64,000 bases of DNA from Branchiibius hedensis (GTDB lineage: Bacteria; Actinomycetota; Actinomycetes; Actinomycetales; Dermatophilaceae), in contig NZ_UESZ01000001.1 of NCBI RefSeq assembly GCF_900108585.1, positions 1,922,001-1,986,000 of the forward strand. Direction: 5' to 3'. This document shows positions 17,993 through 26,560 of this stretch, piece after piece. The position numbers and the translations under genes are program-made. Under the pieces are notes generated by a model. That model did no database searches. It was not told the DNA's origin and saw only the letters and a list, made by a program, of their open reading frames with translations. Position 1 is the stretch's first letter. Every line of letters begins with the position of its first letter.

Positions 17993-18292
17993 TCAGTCGA
18001 GCCTTCCGTGGCGTTCCGCCACGAACTGCTGCACCGCGTTCGTATCCACCGCCTGGGTGAGTCGTAACGCGCGACCGAAGGCCCGTCGCCGGATCGCCTT
18101 ACTCAAGCAATCGGCGCTCGGATGCAACCAGGCCCCTCGGCCCGGCAGCACGCCACGGACATCGGGCAGCACAGGGACCGGCGAAACCGGCTCCGCTGCC
18201 CGCCGATCCGCGACTACCCGCACCAGCGCTGATCGATCATCTCGTTGTCCGCACCCGATACAAGTGCGCACGCGTGAGTGATGGATCTCCAT
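17993..18292 (-). CDS. ylxR: YlxR-family RNA-binding protein
   Basis: 99 residues, YlxR/DUF448 fold. RTCIGCGQRDDRSALVRVV is the family opening, with the CxxC pair, and GRGAWLHPSADCLSKAIRRRAFGRALR matches the nucleic-acid-binding face. YlxR proteins are encoded between nusA and infB in most bacteria, as here, and have been linked to RNase P regulation and gene expression control. Start ATG at 18292 with GAGG 7 nt upstream. Confidence 0.92.
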   Translation of the reverse strand: MEIHHSRVRTCIGCGQRDDRSALVRVVADRRAAEPVSPVPVLPDVRGVLPGRGAWLHPSADCLSKAIRRRAFGRALRLTQAVDTNAVQQFVAERHGRLD

Positions 18293-18338
18293 GAGTTTAC
18301 CTCAGGCCGGTGCTGCCACCGACCACGGCAGGGTCGGC

Positions 18339-19382
18339 TCAGGCGTCCCGATCAGCGGCGGAACCGCTGGCTTCCGGGGCCGTATCCGGCACGATGTCGA
18401 TGCGCCACCCGGTCAACCGAGCGGCCAAGCGGGCGTTCTGCCCCTCCTTGCCGATCGCGAGCGACAACTGGAAGTCGGGTACGACGACCCGGGCGATGCG
18501 GGCCCGTGGATCCACGATCGTGGCCGAGAGCACCCGCGCCGGCGACAGGGCGGCCGCGACGAACTCCTGCGGGATCTCGCTGTAGTCGACGATGTCGATC
18601 TTCTCGCCGTTCAATTCGTTCATCACCGCACGCACCCGCGAACCCATCGGCCCGATGCAGGCGCCCTTGGCGTTCACACCCGGCGACTTCGAGGCCACCG
18701 CCACCTTGCTGCGGTGCCCCTCTTCCCGCGCGATAGCGGCGATCTGCACGGTGCCGTCGGCGATCTCGGGCACCTCCAGGGCGAACAGCGAGCGCACCAG
18801 GTTCGGATGCGACCGAGACAAGGTGATCTGCGGGCCCTTCATGCCCCGCTTCACACTGACCACGTAGCAGCGGATCCGTTCCCCGTGTTTGTAGACCTCA
18901 CCGGGCACCTGCTCCGCCGACGGCAGGATCCCTTCGACGGTGCCGAGGTCCACGTGCACGTTGCGCGGGTCGTTCGATTGCTGGATGACCCCGGCGACGA
19001 CGTCGCCCTCCTTGCCGCGGAAGTCCCCCAGCACTGCCTCATCGGCTACGTCGCGCATCCGCTGGACGATCACCTGGCGGGCGGTCGCCGCTGCCACCCG
19101 ACCGAAGTCCGAGGGAGTGTCGTCGAATTCCGGGCCCAACTCGAAGCGAGGCGTCGGCTCAGGGTTCTCGTCGGTGGGCTCGACCGGGACGTCGATGCGT
19201 TCGCGCGCGAGCACCCGCACGTCACCGCTCTTGCGGTCCAACTCCACCCGGGCGTCCTGATAGGTATCGCTCTCGCGGTGGTAGGCGGTCAACAGCGCTT
19301 GCTCGATCGCCGGAATGATCACGTCCAGCGGGATGTCGCTCTCCCGCTCCAGCGTCCGCAGGATGGCCATGTCGATGTGCAT
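18339..19382 (-). CDS. nusA: Transcription termination/antitermination factor NusA
   Basis: 347 residues, the short actinobacterial form without C-terminal acidic repeats. The N-terminal RNA polymerase-binding domain starts [14 protein letters not shown]; an S1 domain covers about 130-200 ([22 protein letters not shown]), and two KH domains follow ([20 protein letters not shown] and [15 protein letters not shown]). Its ATG overlaps the rimP TGA by one base (TGATG), implying coupled translation. Confidence 0.96.
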   Translation of the reverse strand: MHIDMAILRTLERESDIPLDVIIPAIEQALLTAYHRESDTYQDARVELDRKSGDVRVLARERIDVPVEPTDENPEPTPRFELGPEFDDTPSDFGRVAAATARQVIVQRMRDVADEAVLGDFRGKEGDVVAGVIQQSNDPRNVHVDLGTVEGILPSAEQVPGEVYKHGERIRCYVVSVKRGMKGPQITLSRSHPNLVRSLFALEVPEIADGTVQIAAIAREEGHRSKVAVASKSPGVNAKGACIGPMGSRVRAVMNELNGEKIDIVDYSEIPQEFVAAALSPARVLSATIVDPRARIARVVVPDFQLSLAIGKEGQNARLAARLTGWRIDIVPDTAPEASGSAADRDA

Positions 19383-19954
19383 CAGGCTTCGTCCCCTTCA
19401 CCGTCTTCGTCGACGTCCGTGTCTGAAGTCTCTTTGCCCACCTTCGAAAACTCCACCTGGATATCCGCGCGCCCGCACTCGGCGTACGTCAATGAGGTCT
19501 CACTGGTGGCGCCCTTGGGCCCGGTCACCAACAGCGTCACGCCGTCGGCGTCGGCGGACACGATGCGACCCTCGACCGGATCCGCGCCTTCGCGGGTGAT
19601 CCGCACCAGGCGACCGACGTTGCGCCGGAAGTGCCGTGGACTGGTCAGCGGCCGGTCGGTGCCGGGTGAACTGACTTCCAGCACGTACGCCGCGTCGCCC
19701 ATCAGGTCGGTGTCGTCCAGGGCCGTGCCGATCACCCGGGTGGCGTCGGCAACCAGGTCAAGGTCCACCGGAGCGGTCGCAGTCGTCGTGGCCGGCCCCT
19801 CGTCGGGAATGTCGCGGTCAACCAGGACACGCACGATTCGCCGTTTGCCCGCCGGGGCGACGGTGAGGTCCTCGACCCGCAACCGCAACGGAGCCAATCG
19901 CTCGCTGAGTTCCTGCGCGATCCGCTCGGTGCGCGCGGTCGACGAGGTGCTCAT
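19382..19954 (-). CDS. rimP: Ribosome maturation factor RimP
   Basis: 190 residues. RimP helps 30S subunit assembly. The N-terminal domain contains [24 protein letters not shown] followed by [12 protein letters not shown] is the family signature; a C-terminal SH3-like domain ends in a Glu/Asp-rich tail. AGGAG is 8 nt before the ATG. First gene of the rimP-nusA-ylxR-infB operon. Confidence 0.94.
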   Translation of the reverse strand: MSTSSTARTERIAQELSERLAPLRLRVEDLTVAPAGKRRIVRVLVDRDIPDEGPATTTATAPVDLDLVADATRVIGTALDDTDLMGDAAYVLEVSSPGTDRPLTSPRHFRRNVGRLVRITREGADPVEGRIVSADADGVTLLVTGPKGATSETSLTYAECGRADIQVEFSKVGKETSDTDVDEDGEGDEA

Positions 19955-20035
19955 GACGGCTCTCCTGTTGTGGATTCGGTTGTCACCGCGCAGCAGCGTG
20001 CCGCGGTGGGTGGGACGTCAGCAACCCTACCGTGG

Positions 20036-20055
20036 GGCAGCGACTGCTCGCTGCC
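20036..20055 (-). terminator. Hairpin ending the sulfur operon
   Basis: GGCAGCGA (20036-20043) and TCGCTGCC (20048-20055) form a perfect 8-bp stem with a 4-nt loop, 12 bp after the ABC permease stop and before rimP. No U-run. The 113-bp gap also has a TAGGGT hexamer (20024-20029, minus) that could be the rimP -10 box. Confidence 0.5.
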
Positions 20056-20067
20056 GCGCAACCGCGC

Positions 20068-20949
20068 TCAGAGGCCGGCCGGCGTCAACCCCCGCGCCCG
20101 CAAGACCCGACGCTCCAAGGGAGCGAAGATCAACAGGTCGATGACGATGCCGACGACCAGGATCAGCGCGATCGCGGCGATCACCGTGGGCATGTCGGAC
20201 TGGGTGCTGCCGTTCTCCAACATCTGGCCAAGACCGGAACCGAGGCTCGGTGCGTTCGCGACCAGTTCGGCAGCCATCAGCGAGCGCCAGGCGAACGCCC
20301 AACCCTGCTTCAGACCCGAGACGTACGTCGGTAGCGCCGCCGGAAGCAGCACGTAGCGGACCATCTCCCATCGGTTGGCCCCTAGTACCGCGCCGGCCCG
20401 ACGCAGCAGCGGCGGGGTCTGGTCCAGTCCACCGATCAGCCCGTTGGCGATGGAGGGCACTGCGCCCAGCAGCACGACCAGGTAGATGGTGGCCGGGCTG
20501 AGTTGGAAGACGACGATGGCGAAGGGCACCCACGCCACCGAAGGCAGCGACTGCATCGCCGACAACAGCGGGCGGAAGCCCTTGCGCAGCACCGCGAACT
20601 GACCGATCAGCAGACCCAGAACGGTCCCGATGACCACCGACACCGCGAAGCCGATCAGACCGCGGTGCAGGCTGACCCAGATTGCGCTCCAAGCATCGCC
20701 GGAGCGGATCGACTGCCACAGCGTGCTCCACACGGTGCCGGGGCTGGGCAGCACCCACGGGTCTTTGATGCCGGAGAGGTAGATCAACTGCCAGACGCCG
20801 ATGAGCGCGGCAACGACGGCGATCGGCGCAACGATGGCAACCCAGTCGATGCGTCGGCGGCGCTGGCTGATCGACTGGTCCTCGAGCGCGTCGAGTCCGT
20901 CACTGATCTGGTCCAGCTCGGTGGTGGAGGACAACTCAGCGGTTGACAT
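20068..20949 (-). CDS. ssuC: ABC transporter permease, sulfonate/taurine/nitrate type
   Basis: 293 residues with six predicted membrane segments, from the ATG at 20949 (overlaps the ATPase gene by 14 bp). The cytoplasmic EAA-like loop reads GAVLGANRWEMVRYVLLPAALP, followed by GLKQGWAFAWRSLMAAEL, typical of SsuC/TauC permeases. Last gene after SsuA- and SsuB-like genes in a sulfate assimilation operon, so a sulfur compound (sulfonate, sulfate ester or sulfate) is the likely cargo. No alkanesulfonate monooxygenase is encoded here, so the symbol is by similarity only. Confidence 0.85.
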   Translation of the reverse strand: MSTAELSSTTELDQISDGLDALEDQSISQRRRRIDWVAIVAPIAVVAALIGVWQLIYLSGIKDPWVLPSPGTVWSTLWQSIRSGDAWSAIWVSLHRGLIGFAVSVVIGTVLGLLIGQFAVLRKGFRPLLSAMQSLPSVAWVPFAIVVFQLSPATIYLVVLLGAVPSIANGLIGGLDQTPPLLRRAGAVLGANRWEMVRYVLLPAALPTYVSGLKQGWAFAWRSLMAAELVANAPSLGSGLGQMLENGSTQSDMPTVIAAIALILVVGIVIDLLIFAPLERRVLRARGLTPAGL

Positions 20950-21736
20950 GGCGCACGATCTCCTCTCGCAGGGCCAGGGTGATTTCGGTGGAGAGCGCAC
21001 CGACGGCGGGATCCTCGATGTTGCGCGGCTGGGACAGTTCGATGTCCCAGGTCTTCAGCACCCGTCCGGGCCGGCTGGACAACAGCACGACCCGCTGGCC
21101 GAGGCGCACCGCTTCGCGCACGTTGTGGGTCACGAAGATGACGGTCATCCCGCTGCTGCTCCACAGTTGCGAGAGTTCCTCGTGCAACACGTCGCGGGTG
21201 ATGGCGTCCAACGCGGCGAACGGCTCGTCCATCAACAACACGTCCGCGCCCTGGGCGAGGCTGCGGGCCAGCGCGATTCGCTGGCGCTGACCACCGGAGA
21301 GTTCGTGCACTCGCCGGTCCCCCGCGCCACCGAGGCGGACCAGGTCGAGCAGTTCCTGACGGCGGTGCGCTCGCTCACCACGCGGCGTACCGCCGAGTTT
21401 GAGGGCCAGGTCGATGTTGCCGGCGGCGGTCAACCACGGGAACAACGCCGACTCCTGGAACATCAGCGCAGCCTGCTTGCCGCCGGCGATCTCGATGCGG
21501 CCGCTGGTCGGCTGGTCGAGCCCGGCGATCAGATTGAGCAAGGTGCTCTTGCCACAACCGGAGGCGCCAAGGACGGTCACGAACTCCCCGGCGGCCACGG
21601 TGAGGTTGATGTGGTCCAGAGCCAGCACCTGGGTGCCGTCCCCACCTTCAAACGCCTTGGAGACGTCCTCGACGCGCACCCGGGGAGTGTCGACCTGCAC
21701 CTGCGCGGCCTGCTTCTGCTGGGTCGTGGTCGTCAT
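20936..21736 (-). CDS. ssuB: ABC transporter ATPase, SsuB-like
   Basis: 266 residues. Walker A GASGCGKST (57-65), signature LSGGQRQRIALARSL, Walker B VLLMDEPFAALD, switch histidine in IFVTHNVREA. Starts MTTTTQQ; its ATG overlaps the binding-protein stop as ATGA. The frame is open far upstream, but that part is a shadow of the binding-protein gene. It energises the importer formed with the neighbouring SsuC-like permease. Confidence 0.88.
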   Translation of the reverse strand: MTTTTQQKQAAQVQVDTPRVRVEDVSKAFEGGDGTQVLALDHINLTVAAGEFVTVLGASGCGKSTLLNLIAGLDQPTSGRIEIAGGKQAALMFQESALFPWLTAAGNIDLALKLGGTPRGERAHRRQELLDLVRLGGAGDRRVHELSGGQRQRIALARSLAQGADVLLMDEPFAALDAITRDVLHEELSQLWSSSGMTVIFVTHNVREAVRLGQRVVLLSSRPGRVLKTWDIELSQPRNIEDPAVGALSTEITLALREEIVRHVNR

Positions 21737-22812
21737 TTCTGCCCCAAACCGGCGTCGGAGACCTCGGGCTTGCCTTTGGCCTTCAGGACCTCGTTGAGCA
21801 GGGTCAGGTCGTAAATCCCCTTCAGGTCGGTCTTCTTCAGCAGGCCCACATCGACGGCATGGTCGGCGACCGTCTGCAGCGACGATGCGTACGGGTCCCA
21901 GCCCAGCGTCACATTGCTCAGCGCCTTGGCGGCGACACCCGCAGGCAGCGCCTTCCCGGTCAGCTTCTTCAAAGCCGCGTCCAGGTCGGTTGCCGCGGTG
22001 CTCTGGTTGGCATTGATCCAGTCGACGGTGTCGACCTGCCCTTCGAGCAGATCCTTCACGGTCTGCGGGTACTGCTTGAGGAACTTGGTGGAGACCAGCA
22101 GGTTGGTGGTGATGAACTGGCCGCCGGGCCACTGCGTCTTCTCATCGACCAGCACATGTCCGCCGCCCTGGACCACCAGCCGGGTCAGCCACGGCTCGGG
22201 CAACCAACCACCGTCGATCCGACCCTGCTTGAACAGGTCGAGAGTCTGGGCGTTGTCCTGCGCGACGATCGTGACGTTCTTGGCGCCTGATCCGTTGACC
22301 GTGAATCCCTGCTGCTTGAGGTAGTACTTGGCGGCGATGTCCTGGGTGCCACCCAGTTGCGGGGTGGCGATGGTCTTGCCGGCCAGGTCGCTGACCGAGT
22401 TGATCTTGCTGTTCACCACGAGCCCGGCGCCACCGGACGCCCCGCCGGCGATCAACCGCACGGCCTCGCCGTTGCTCTTGGAGTAGGCGTTGATCGCCGG
22501 GTTGGGGCCGACGTACACCGCGTCGATGGCTCCGGACAGCAACGCCTGGGTCGCTGCGGGGCCCGCGTTGAAGGTCTGGGTCTCCAGCTTGGTCTTGCCC
22601 AACGCCTTGGCGTACAACCCCTCGTCGACGCCCAGGACGGGTACGGCGTGGGTGACGTTCGGGAAGTAGCCCAGGCGCAACGTGCTGGCGACGCCGTTGC
22701 CCGACTGGGTGGCGTTGCTGGAGGCATCCGAAGAGGAGCACCCGGCAACCGCCGCGGCGGCCAGGGCGGCGGCAGCCGCGGAGGCGAGGGCGATCGAGAA
22801 CCGGTTGGTCAT
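21733..22812 (-). CDS. ssuA: ABC substrate-binding lipoprotein, SsuA/NMT1-like
   Basis: 359 residues. Signal peptide with lipobox VAGC (Cys25) followed by a Ser/Asn-rich linker. The mature protein begins LRLGYFPNVTHAVPVLG, a hallmark of the SsuA/TauA/ThiY/NMT1 binding proteins. Placement directly after cysN suggests a sulfur-containing ligand; the ligand itself is not determinable. AGGAG lies 10 nt before the ATG. The 69-bp gap to cysN shows no terminator, so co-transcription with the cys genes is likely. Confidence 0.88.
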   Translation of the reverse strand: MTNRFSIALASAAAAALAAAAVAGCSSSDASSNATQSGNGVASTLRLGYFPNVTHAVPVLGVDEGLYAKALGKTKLETQTFNAGPAATQALLSGAIDAVYVGPNPAINAYSKSNGEAVRLIAGGASGGAGLVVNSKINSVSDLAGKTIATPQLGGTQDIAAKYYLKQQGFTVNGSGAKNVTIVAQDNAQTLDLFKQGRIDGGWLPEPWLTRLVVQGGGHVLVDEKTQWPGGQFITTNLLVSTKFLKQYPQTVKDLLEGQVDTVDWINANQSTAATDLDAALKKLTGKALPAGVAAKALSNVTLGWDPYASSLQTVADHAVDVGLLKKTDLKGIYDLTLLNEVLKAKGKPEVSDAGLGQK

Positions 22813-22881
22813 GGCGGTGGTGCTCCTATGGGAAACGTAGGGAATTGCGATAGGGGAATTACTGGGTAGGGCAAGAGTCGG

Positions 22882-24198
22882 TCAGGCGGTGAGGCGGTCA
22901 CTCGCTCCGGCAAGGCCGGCAGCAACGGTTGCGCCCGTGTCGGGGTCGATCACCAGGAAGGCGCCGGTCCCCCGCAGTTCGGCATAGTCGTCGAGCGCGA
23001 CGGGTTCGGCCAGCTGGACGCTGACCTGCCCGATGTCGTTGAGACACAGACGATCGCCCTCTGCTCGCCAGGTGAGTTCGTCAGCGTCCCAGGTGGCGGC
23101 GACCGGTCCGAGCATCCCGCGTACGGTGCGCGTGCCCGCTTTGACCAGCACCCGCTGGCGGGGCGCGGACGCCTTCTCGGACAACCAGGTGAGCACCCCG
23201 TCGATTTGCCGCAGTACGCCGATCGCGGACCCCCACTGCTCGTTCTCACCTTCGCGGACGAGGACTTCGCCGCGGGCGACATCGAGTTCGTCGGCCAGCA
23301 ACAAGGTGACGGATTCACCTGCGGTTGCTTGCTGTTGGGAACCAGTGGGTCCGTCGATGCCGGTCACCGTCGAGGTCTGACCCGAGGGTTGCGCGGTGAT
23401 CTCATCGCCGACCCGCACGCTGCCGCTGGCCACGCGACCCGCCAGGCCCCGATAGTCCGGATGCGCTTCGGTGCGCGGCCGGATCACCAGTTGCACCGGG
23501 AACCGGAACGGTTCGAAGTCACCGGTCCCGCCGGAGGGCAACTCTTCCAGGAGCGGAAGCAACGGCTTGCCGGTGTACCAGGCGGGCCCACCATCGACGA
23601 TGTTCTCGCCGGTGAGCGCACTCACCGGGACGACATCGACACCCCGCAGGCCGACCTTCGCCGCGACCTCACGCACATCGGCCGCCACCTGCTGGAACCG
23701 CTCCTGGGACCAGTCGACTGCGTCCATCTTGTTGACCGCGAAGACGACTGTGGGGACCCGCAACAGAGCGAGAATCGCTGCGTGCCGGCGGGTTTGGACG
23801 CTGACCCCGTTACGTACGTCGATCAGCACCACCGCGGCGTCAGCCGTGGACGCACCGGTCACCGTGTTGCGGGTGTACTGCACGTGGCCCGGCGTATCGG
23901 CCAGCACGAAGCTGCGCCGAGGGGTCGAGAAGTAGCGGTAGGCAACGTCGATCGTGATGCCCTGCTCTCGCTCAGCGCGCAGACCGTCGGTGAGCAACGC
24001 GAGGTCGAAGTCGCCGGCACCGCGGCGCTGGCTGGCGGCCAGAGTGGCGTCGTACTGGTCGGCCAGGATCGACTTGGTGTCGTGCAGCAGCCGCCCGACC
24101 AGGGTCGACTTGCCGTCGTCGACCGACCCGGCCACGACCAGACGCAACTGGCCGATCGCGGGAGCATCGGACACAGAGGGGCTCTCGGTGTGCGTCAT
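22882..24198 (-). CDS. cysN: Sulfate adenylyltransferase subunit 1 (GTPase)
   Basis: 438 residues. With CysD it forms ATP sulfurylase, using GTP hydrolysis to drive APS formation from sulfate and ATP. P-loop AGSVDDGKST (23-32), G3 DTPGHVQYTRN, G4 NKMDAVDW. No CysC fusion at the C-terminus (CysC is separate here). Starts 1 nt after the cysD stop. Confidence 0.96.
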   Translation of the reverse strand: MTHTESPSVSDAPAIGQLRLVVAGSVDDGKSTLVGRLLHDTKSILADQYDATLAASQRRGAGDFDLALLTDGLRAEREQGITIDVAYRYFSTPRRSFVLADTPGHVQYTRNTVTGASTADAAVVLIDVRNGVSVQTRRHAAILALLRVPTVVFAVNKMDAVDWSQERFQQVAADVREVAAKVGLRGVDVVPVSALTGENIVDGGPAWYTGKPLLPLLEELPSGGTGDFEPFRFPVQLVIRPRTEAHPDYRGLAGRVASGSVRVGDEITAQPSGQTSTVTGIDGPTGSQQQATAGESVTLLLADELDVARGEVLVREGENEQWGSAIGVLRQIDGVLTWLSEKASAPRQRVLVKAGTRTVRGMLGPVAATWDADELTWRAEGDRLCLNDIGQVSVQLAEPVALDDYAELRGTGAFLVIDPDTGATVAAGLAGASDRLTA

Positions 24199-24199
24199 A

Positions 24200-25120
24200 T
24201 TAGAAATAGCCTTCCCGCTTGCGGTCTTCCATGGCGGCCTCGGACAACCGGTCGTCGGCCCGGGTGGCGCCGCGCTCGGTCAAAGTGCTCACCGACACCT
24301 CGGCGATGATCTGGTCGGCGGTGACGGCATCGCTCTCGACGGCGCCGGTGCACGAGCCGTCACCCACCGTGCGGTAGCGAACCATCCTGCGCTGCAGCAC
24401 TTCCCCGTCGCGAGGACCACCCCACGGGCCAGGCGTCAGCAGCATCCCGTCCCGCAGGAAAACGTCCCGTTCGTGCGCGAAGTAGATGCTCGGCAGCGCC
24501 ACGTCCTCAATGGCGATGTAGTGCCAGATGTCGAGTTCGGTCCAGTTCGAGATCGGGAAGACCCGGGTGTGCTCGCCCGGAGCGTGCCGACCGTTGTAGA
24601 TGTCCCACAACTCCGGTCGCTGCCGGCGCGGATCCCAGCCGCCGAATGCGTCCCGCACCGAGAAGATCCGCTCCTTGGCGCGGGCCCGATCCTCGTCGCG
24701 TCGCGCACCGCCCAGCAGCGCGTCGAACTTCTGCTCGGCGATCGTGTCGAGCAACGGCACGGTCTGCAACGGGTTGCGAGTGCCGTCGGGACGCTCGCTC
24801 AGCCGACCGTCGGCGAGCCAGTCCTCGACATTGGCGACGACCAGCCGGTGCCCGCCGTCCTCGACAACCTGATCACGGAACGCAATGACCTCAGCCAGGT
24901 TGTGCCCGGTGTCCACGTGCAGCAACGTGATCGGCAACGGAGCAGGGGCCACCGCTTTGCGGGCCAGGTGCAGCAGCACCGCGGAGTCCTTGCCACCGCT
25001 GAAGAGCAGTGCGGGACGGTCGAATTCGGCGACGACTTCCCGGATGATCTGAATCGACTCCGCCTCCAACTCCCGCAGGGCGGAGGTCGTGGCAGCGTCG
25101 CTGGGCGCAAAGGTCGTCAT
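24200..25120 (-). CDS. cysD: Sulfate adenylyltransferase subunit 2
   Basis: 306 residues, PP-loop ATP pyrophosphatase fold. The PP-loop is SGGKDS (41-46) in FSGGKDSAVLLHLARKA; FPISNWTELDIWHYI and the C-terminal RLSEAAMEDRKREGYF are CysD hallmarks. Catalytic subunit of ATP sulfurylase. ATG overlaps the cysC TGA (ATGA). Confidence 0.96.
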   Translation of the reverse strand: MTTFAPSDAATTSALRELEAESIQIIREVVAEFDRPALLFSGGKDSAVLLHLARKAVAPAPLPITLLHVDTGHNLAEVIAFRDQVVEDGGHRLVVANVEDWLADGRLSERPDGTRNPLQTVPLLDTIAEQKFDALLGGARRDEDRARAKERIFSVRDAFGGWDPRRQRPELWDIYNGRHAPGEHTRVFPISNWTELDIWHYIAIEDVALPSIYFAHERDVFLRDGMLLTPGPWGGPRDGEVLQRRMVRYRTVGDGSCTGAVESDAVTADQIIAEVSVSTLTERGATRADDRLSEAAMEDRKREGYF

Positions 25121-25680
25121 GCGGTCTCCTGCACTGTGCTGACGAGGGTGGACGTACCGATGCAGAAGTGGTCCACGATGACCCGGACGGCGTCGGCGAC
25201 GCTGATCTGCTCGGTCTGGATGGTCAGGTCCGGATCGACCGGCACCTCATAGGGATCATCGACCCCGGTCATGCCACGCAACTCCCCCGCGGCAGCCTTG
25301 GCGTAAAGCCCCTTCACGTCCCGCCGCTGACATTCGGCCAGTGTCGTTGCGACGTACACCTCGGCGTACGGCGTGCCGTGGCTGTCGTGGTGGGCGCGGA
25401 CAGCGGCCCGGGCGTCGGCGTACGGCGCGATGACCGGCACGATCGAGACCACGCCGTGCCGGGAGAGCAACTCCGCGACGAAGCCGACCCGGGTGACGTG
25501 GGTCGTGCGGTCCTCGCGGGAAAAGCCCAGTCCCGCCGACAGGTTCGTGCGCAGCTCGTCCCCGTCGAGAATCTGTGCGTCCACGCCCTGACCCGCCAGG
25601 TGCTCCGCCAACGCCTCCGCGATGGTCGACTTGCCTGCCCCTGACAGCCCGGTCAGCCAGAGAGTGATTCCGCTACTCAT
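25117..25680 (-). CDS. cysC: Adenylylsulfate (APS) kinase
   Basis: 187 residues from the ATG at 25680 (ATGA overlap with cysH). P-loop GLSGAGKST (11-19), LDGDELRTNLSAGLGFSRED and VKGLYAKAAAG are typical. It converts APS to PAPS. Because the neighbouring CysH has the iron-sulfur APS-reductase cysteines, PAPS may be needed for sulfotransferases rather than for reduction (inference). Confidence 0.95.
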   Translation of the reverse strand: MSSGITLWLTGLSGAGKSTIAEALAEHLAGQGVDAQILDGDELRTNLSAGLGFSREDRTTHVTRVGFVAELLSRHGVVSIVPVIAPYADARAAVRAHHDSHGTPYAEVYVATTLAECQRRDVKGLYAKAAAGELRGMTGVDDPYEVPVDPDLTIQTEQISVADAVRVIVDHFCIGTSTLVSTVQETA

Positions 25681-26372
25681 AGGTGGATCCCGCATTCGGT
25701 CTTGTCGGTCCCCGACCAACGACCCGCCCGAGGGTCCTCCCCTGCAGCGACCCGCCGTGTGCACGGTGCGCAGCCGATCGACGGGTAGCCCTGCGTCAGA
25801 AGTGGATTCGAGATCAGGTCATGCTCCGCGGCGTACGCCTCGACCTGCTCGTCGGTCCACAGCGCCAGCGGGGCGACCTTGACTTTGTCCCGGCGCGGAT
25901 CGAACGACACGACAGGGGTGTTCGCGCGCGTGGCTGACTCCACCCGCCGCAGACCGGTCGCCCAGGCGTCGTAGTCGTCCAACGCCTCATCCAACGGGTG
26001 CGTCTTGCGCAACGCACAACACAGATCGGGATCCGTGGCGAAGAGGTCCTTGCCGTAGTCGGCGTCCTGCTGCGCGACGGTCTGCCGTGGCGTCAGGTTG
26101 CGCACCTGCAGCCGGGGGTAGCGCGCGGCAACCCGGTCGCGCGTCTCGATCGTCTCGGCGAAGTGGTAACCGGTGTCGAGGAAGAGCACGTCAACGTCCG
26201 GGATGACGTTCTGCACCAAGTGCAGCAACACGGTGTCCTGCATGGAGGAGGCGACCGCGAATCGCGTGCCGAACGTGTCGGCGGCCCAGCGCACGATGTC
26301 GGTGGCGTCGGCGCCCTCGAGGTCGCGGCCCGCCTCGGTCGCGAGAGCTTCCAGGTCGGTGGTCGTGGTCAT
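25677..26372 (-). CDS. cysH: Assimilatory APS/PAPS reductase, iron-sulfur type
   Basis: 231 residues from the ATG at 26372 (ATGA overlap with the small CxxC gene). It reduces the activated sulfate to sulfite. C118-C119 and C201-x2-C204 are the four cysteines that hold a [4Fe-4S] cluster in APS-using CysH enzymes. The catalytic Cys227 lies in the C-terminal ECGIHL. SSMQDTVLLHLV and LDTGYHFAET belong to the PP-loop-like substrate site. The cysteine pattern favours APS over PAPS as substrate. Confidence 0.94.
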   Translation of the reverse strand: MTTTTDLEALATEAGRDLEGADATDIVRWAADTFGTRFAVASSMQDTVLLHLVQNVIPDVDVLFLDTGYHFAETIETRDRVAARYPRLQVRNLTPRQTVAQQDADYGKDLFATDPDLCCALRKTHPLDEALDDYDAWATGLRRVESATRANTPVVSFDPRRDKVKVAPLALWTDEQVEAYAAEHDLISNPLLTQGYPSIGCAPCTRRVAAGEDPRAGRWSGTDKTECGIHL

Positions 26373-26560
26373 GAGCGCACCTGCGAATCTGCCTGTCCCG
26401 CAACAGAAAGACCCACGAACGAGACCGTGAAGACGCGGGTGCATCCGGCGCACCGCCAGGCTCCGCGCGGCTCCGGCTCGGGGCGCAGATCCTCGTCGCT
26501 GCAGTACGGGCAGTAGTAGGGCACCGCGCGCTGCGTGCCGGCCGAGTGGGGCGCTGTCAT
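26369..26560 (-). CDS. Small double-CxxC protein of the sulfite reductase operon
   Basis: 63 residues. Two CxxC knuckles, CPYC (17-20) and CAGC (37-40), 16 residues apart, form a probable zinc ribbon or rubredoxin-like metal site; the rest is short and polar. It overlaps sir (ATGA) upstream and cysH (ATGA) downstream, so its translation is locked to both. From memory, Streptomyces coelicolor has a comparable small gene between its sulfite reductase and cysH genes. Function unknown; a role in electron transfer to, or assembly of, the reductases is a guess from position. Confidence 0.85.
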   Translation of the reverse strand: MTAPHSAGTQRAVPYYCPYCSDEDLRPEPEPRGAWRCAGCTRVFTVSFVGLSVAGQADSQVRS

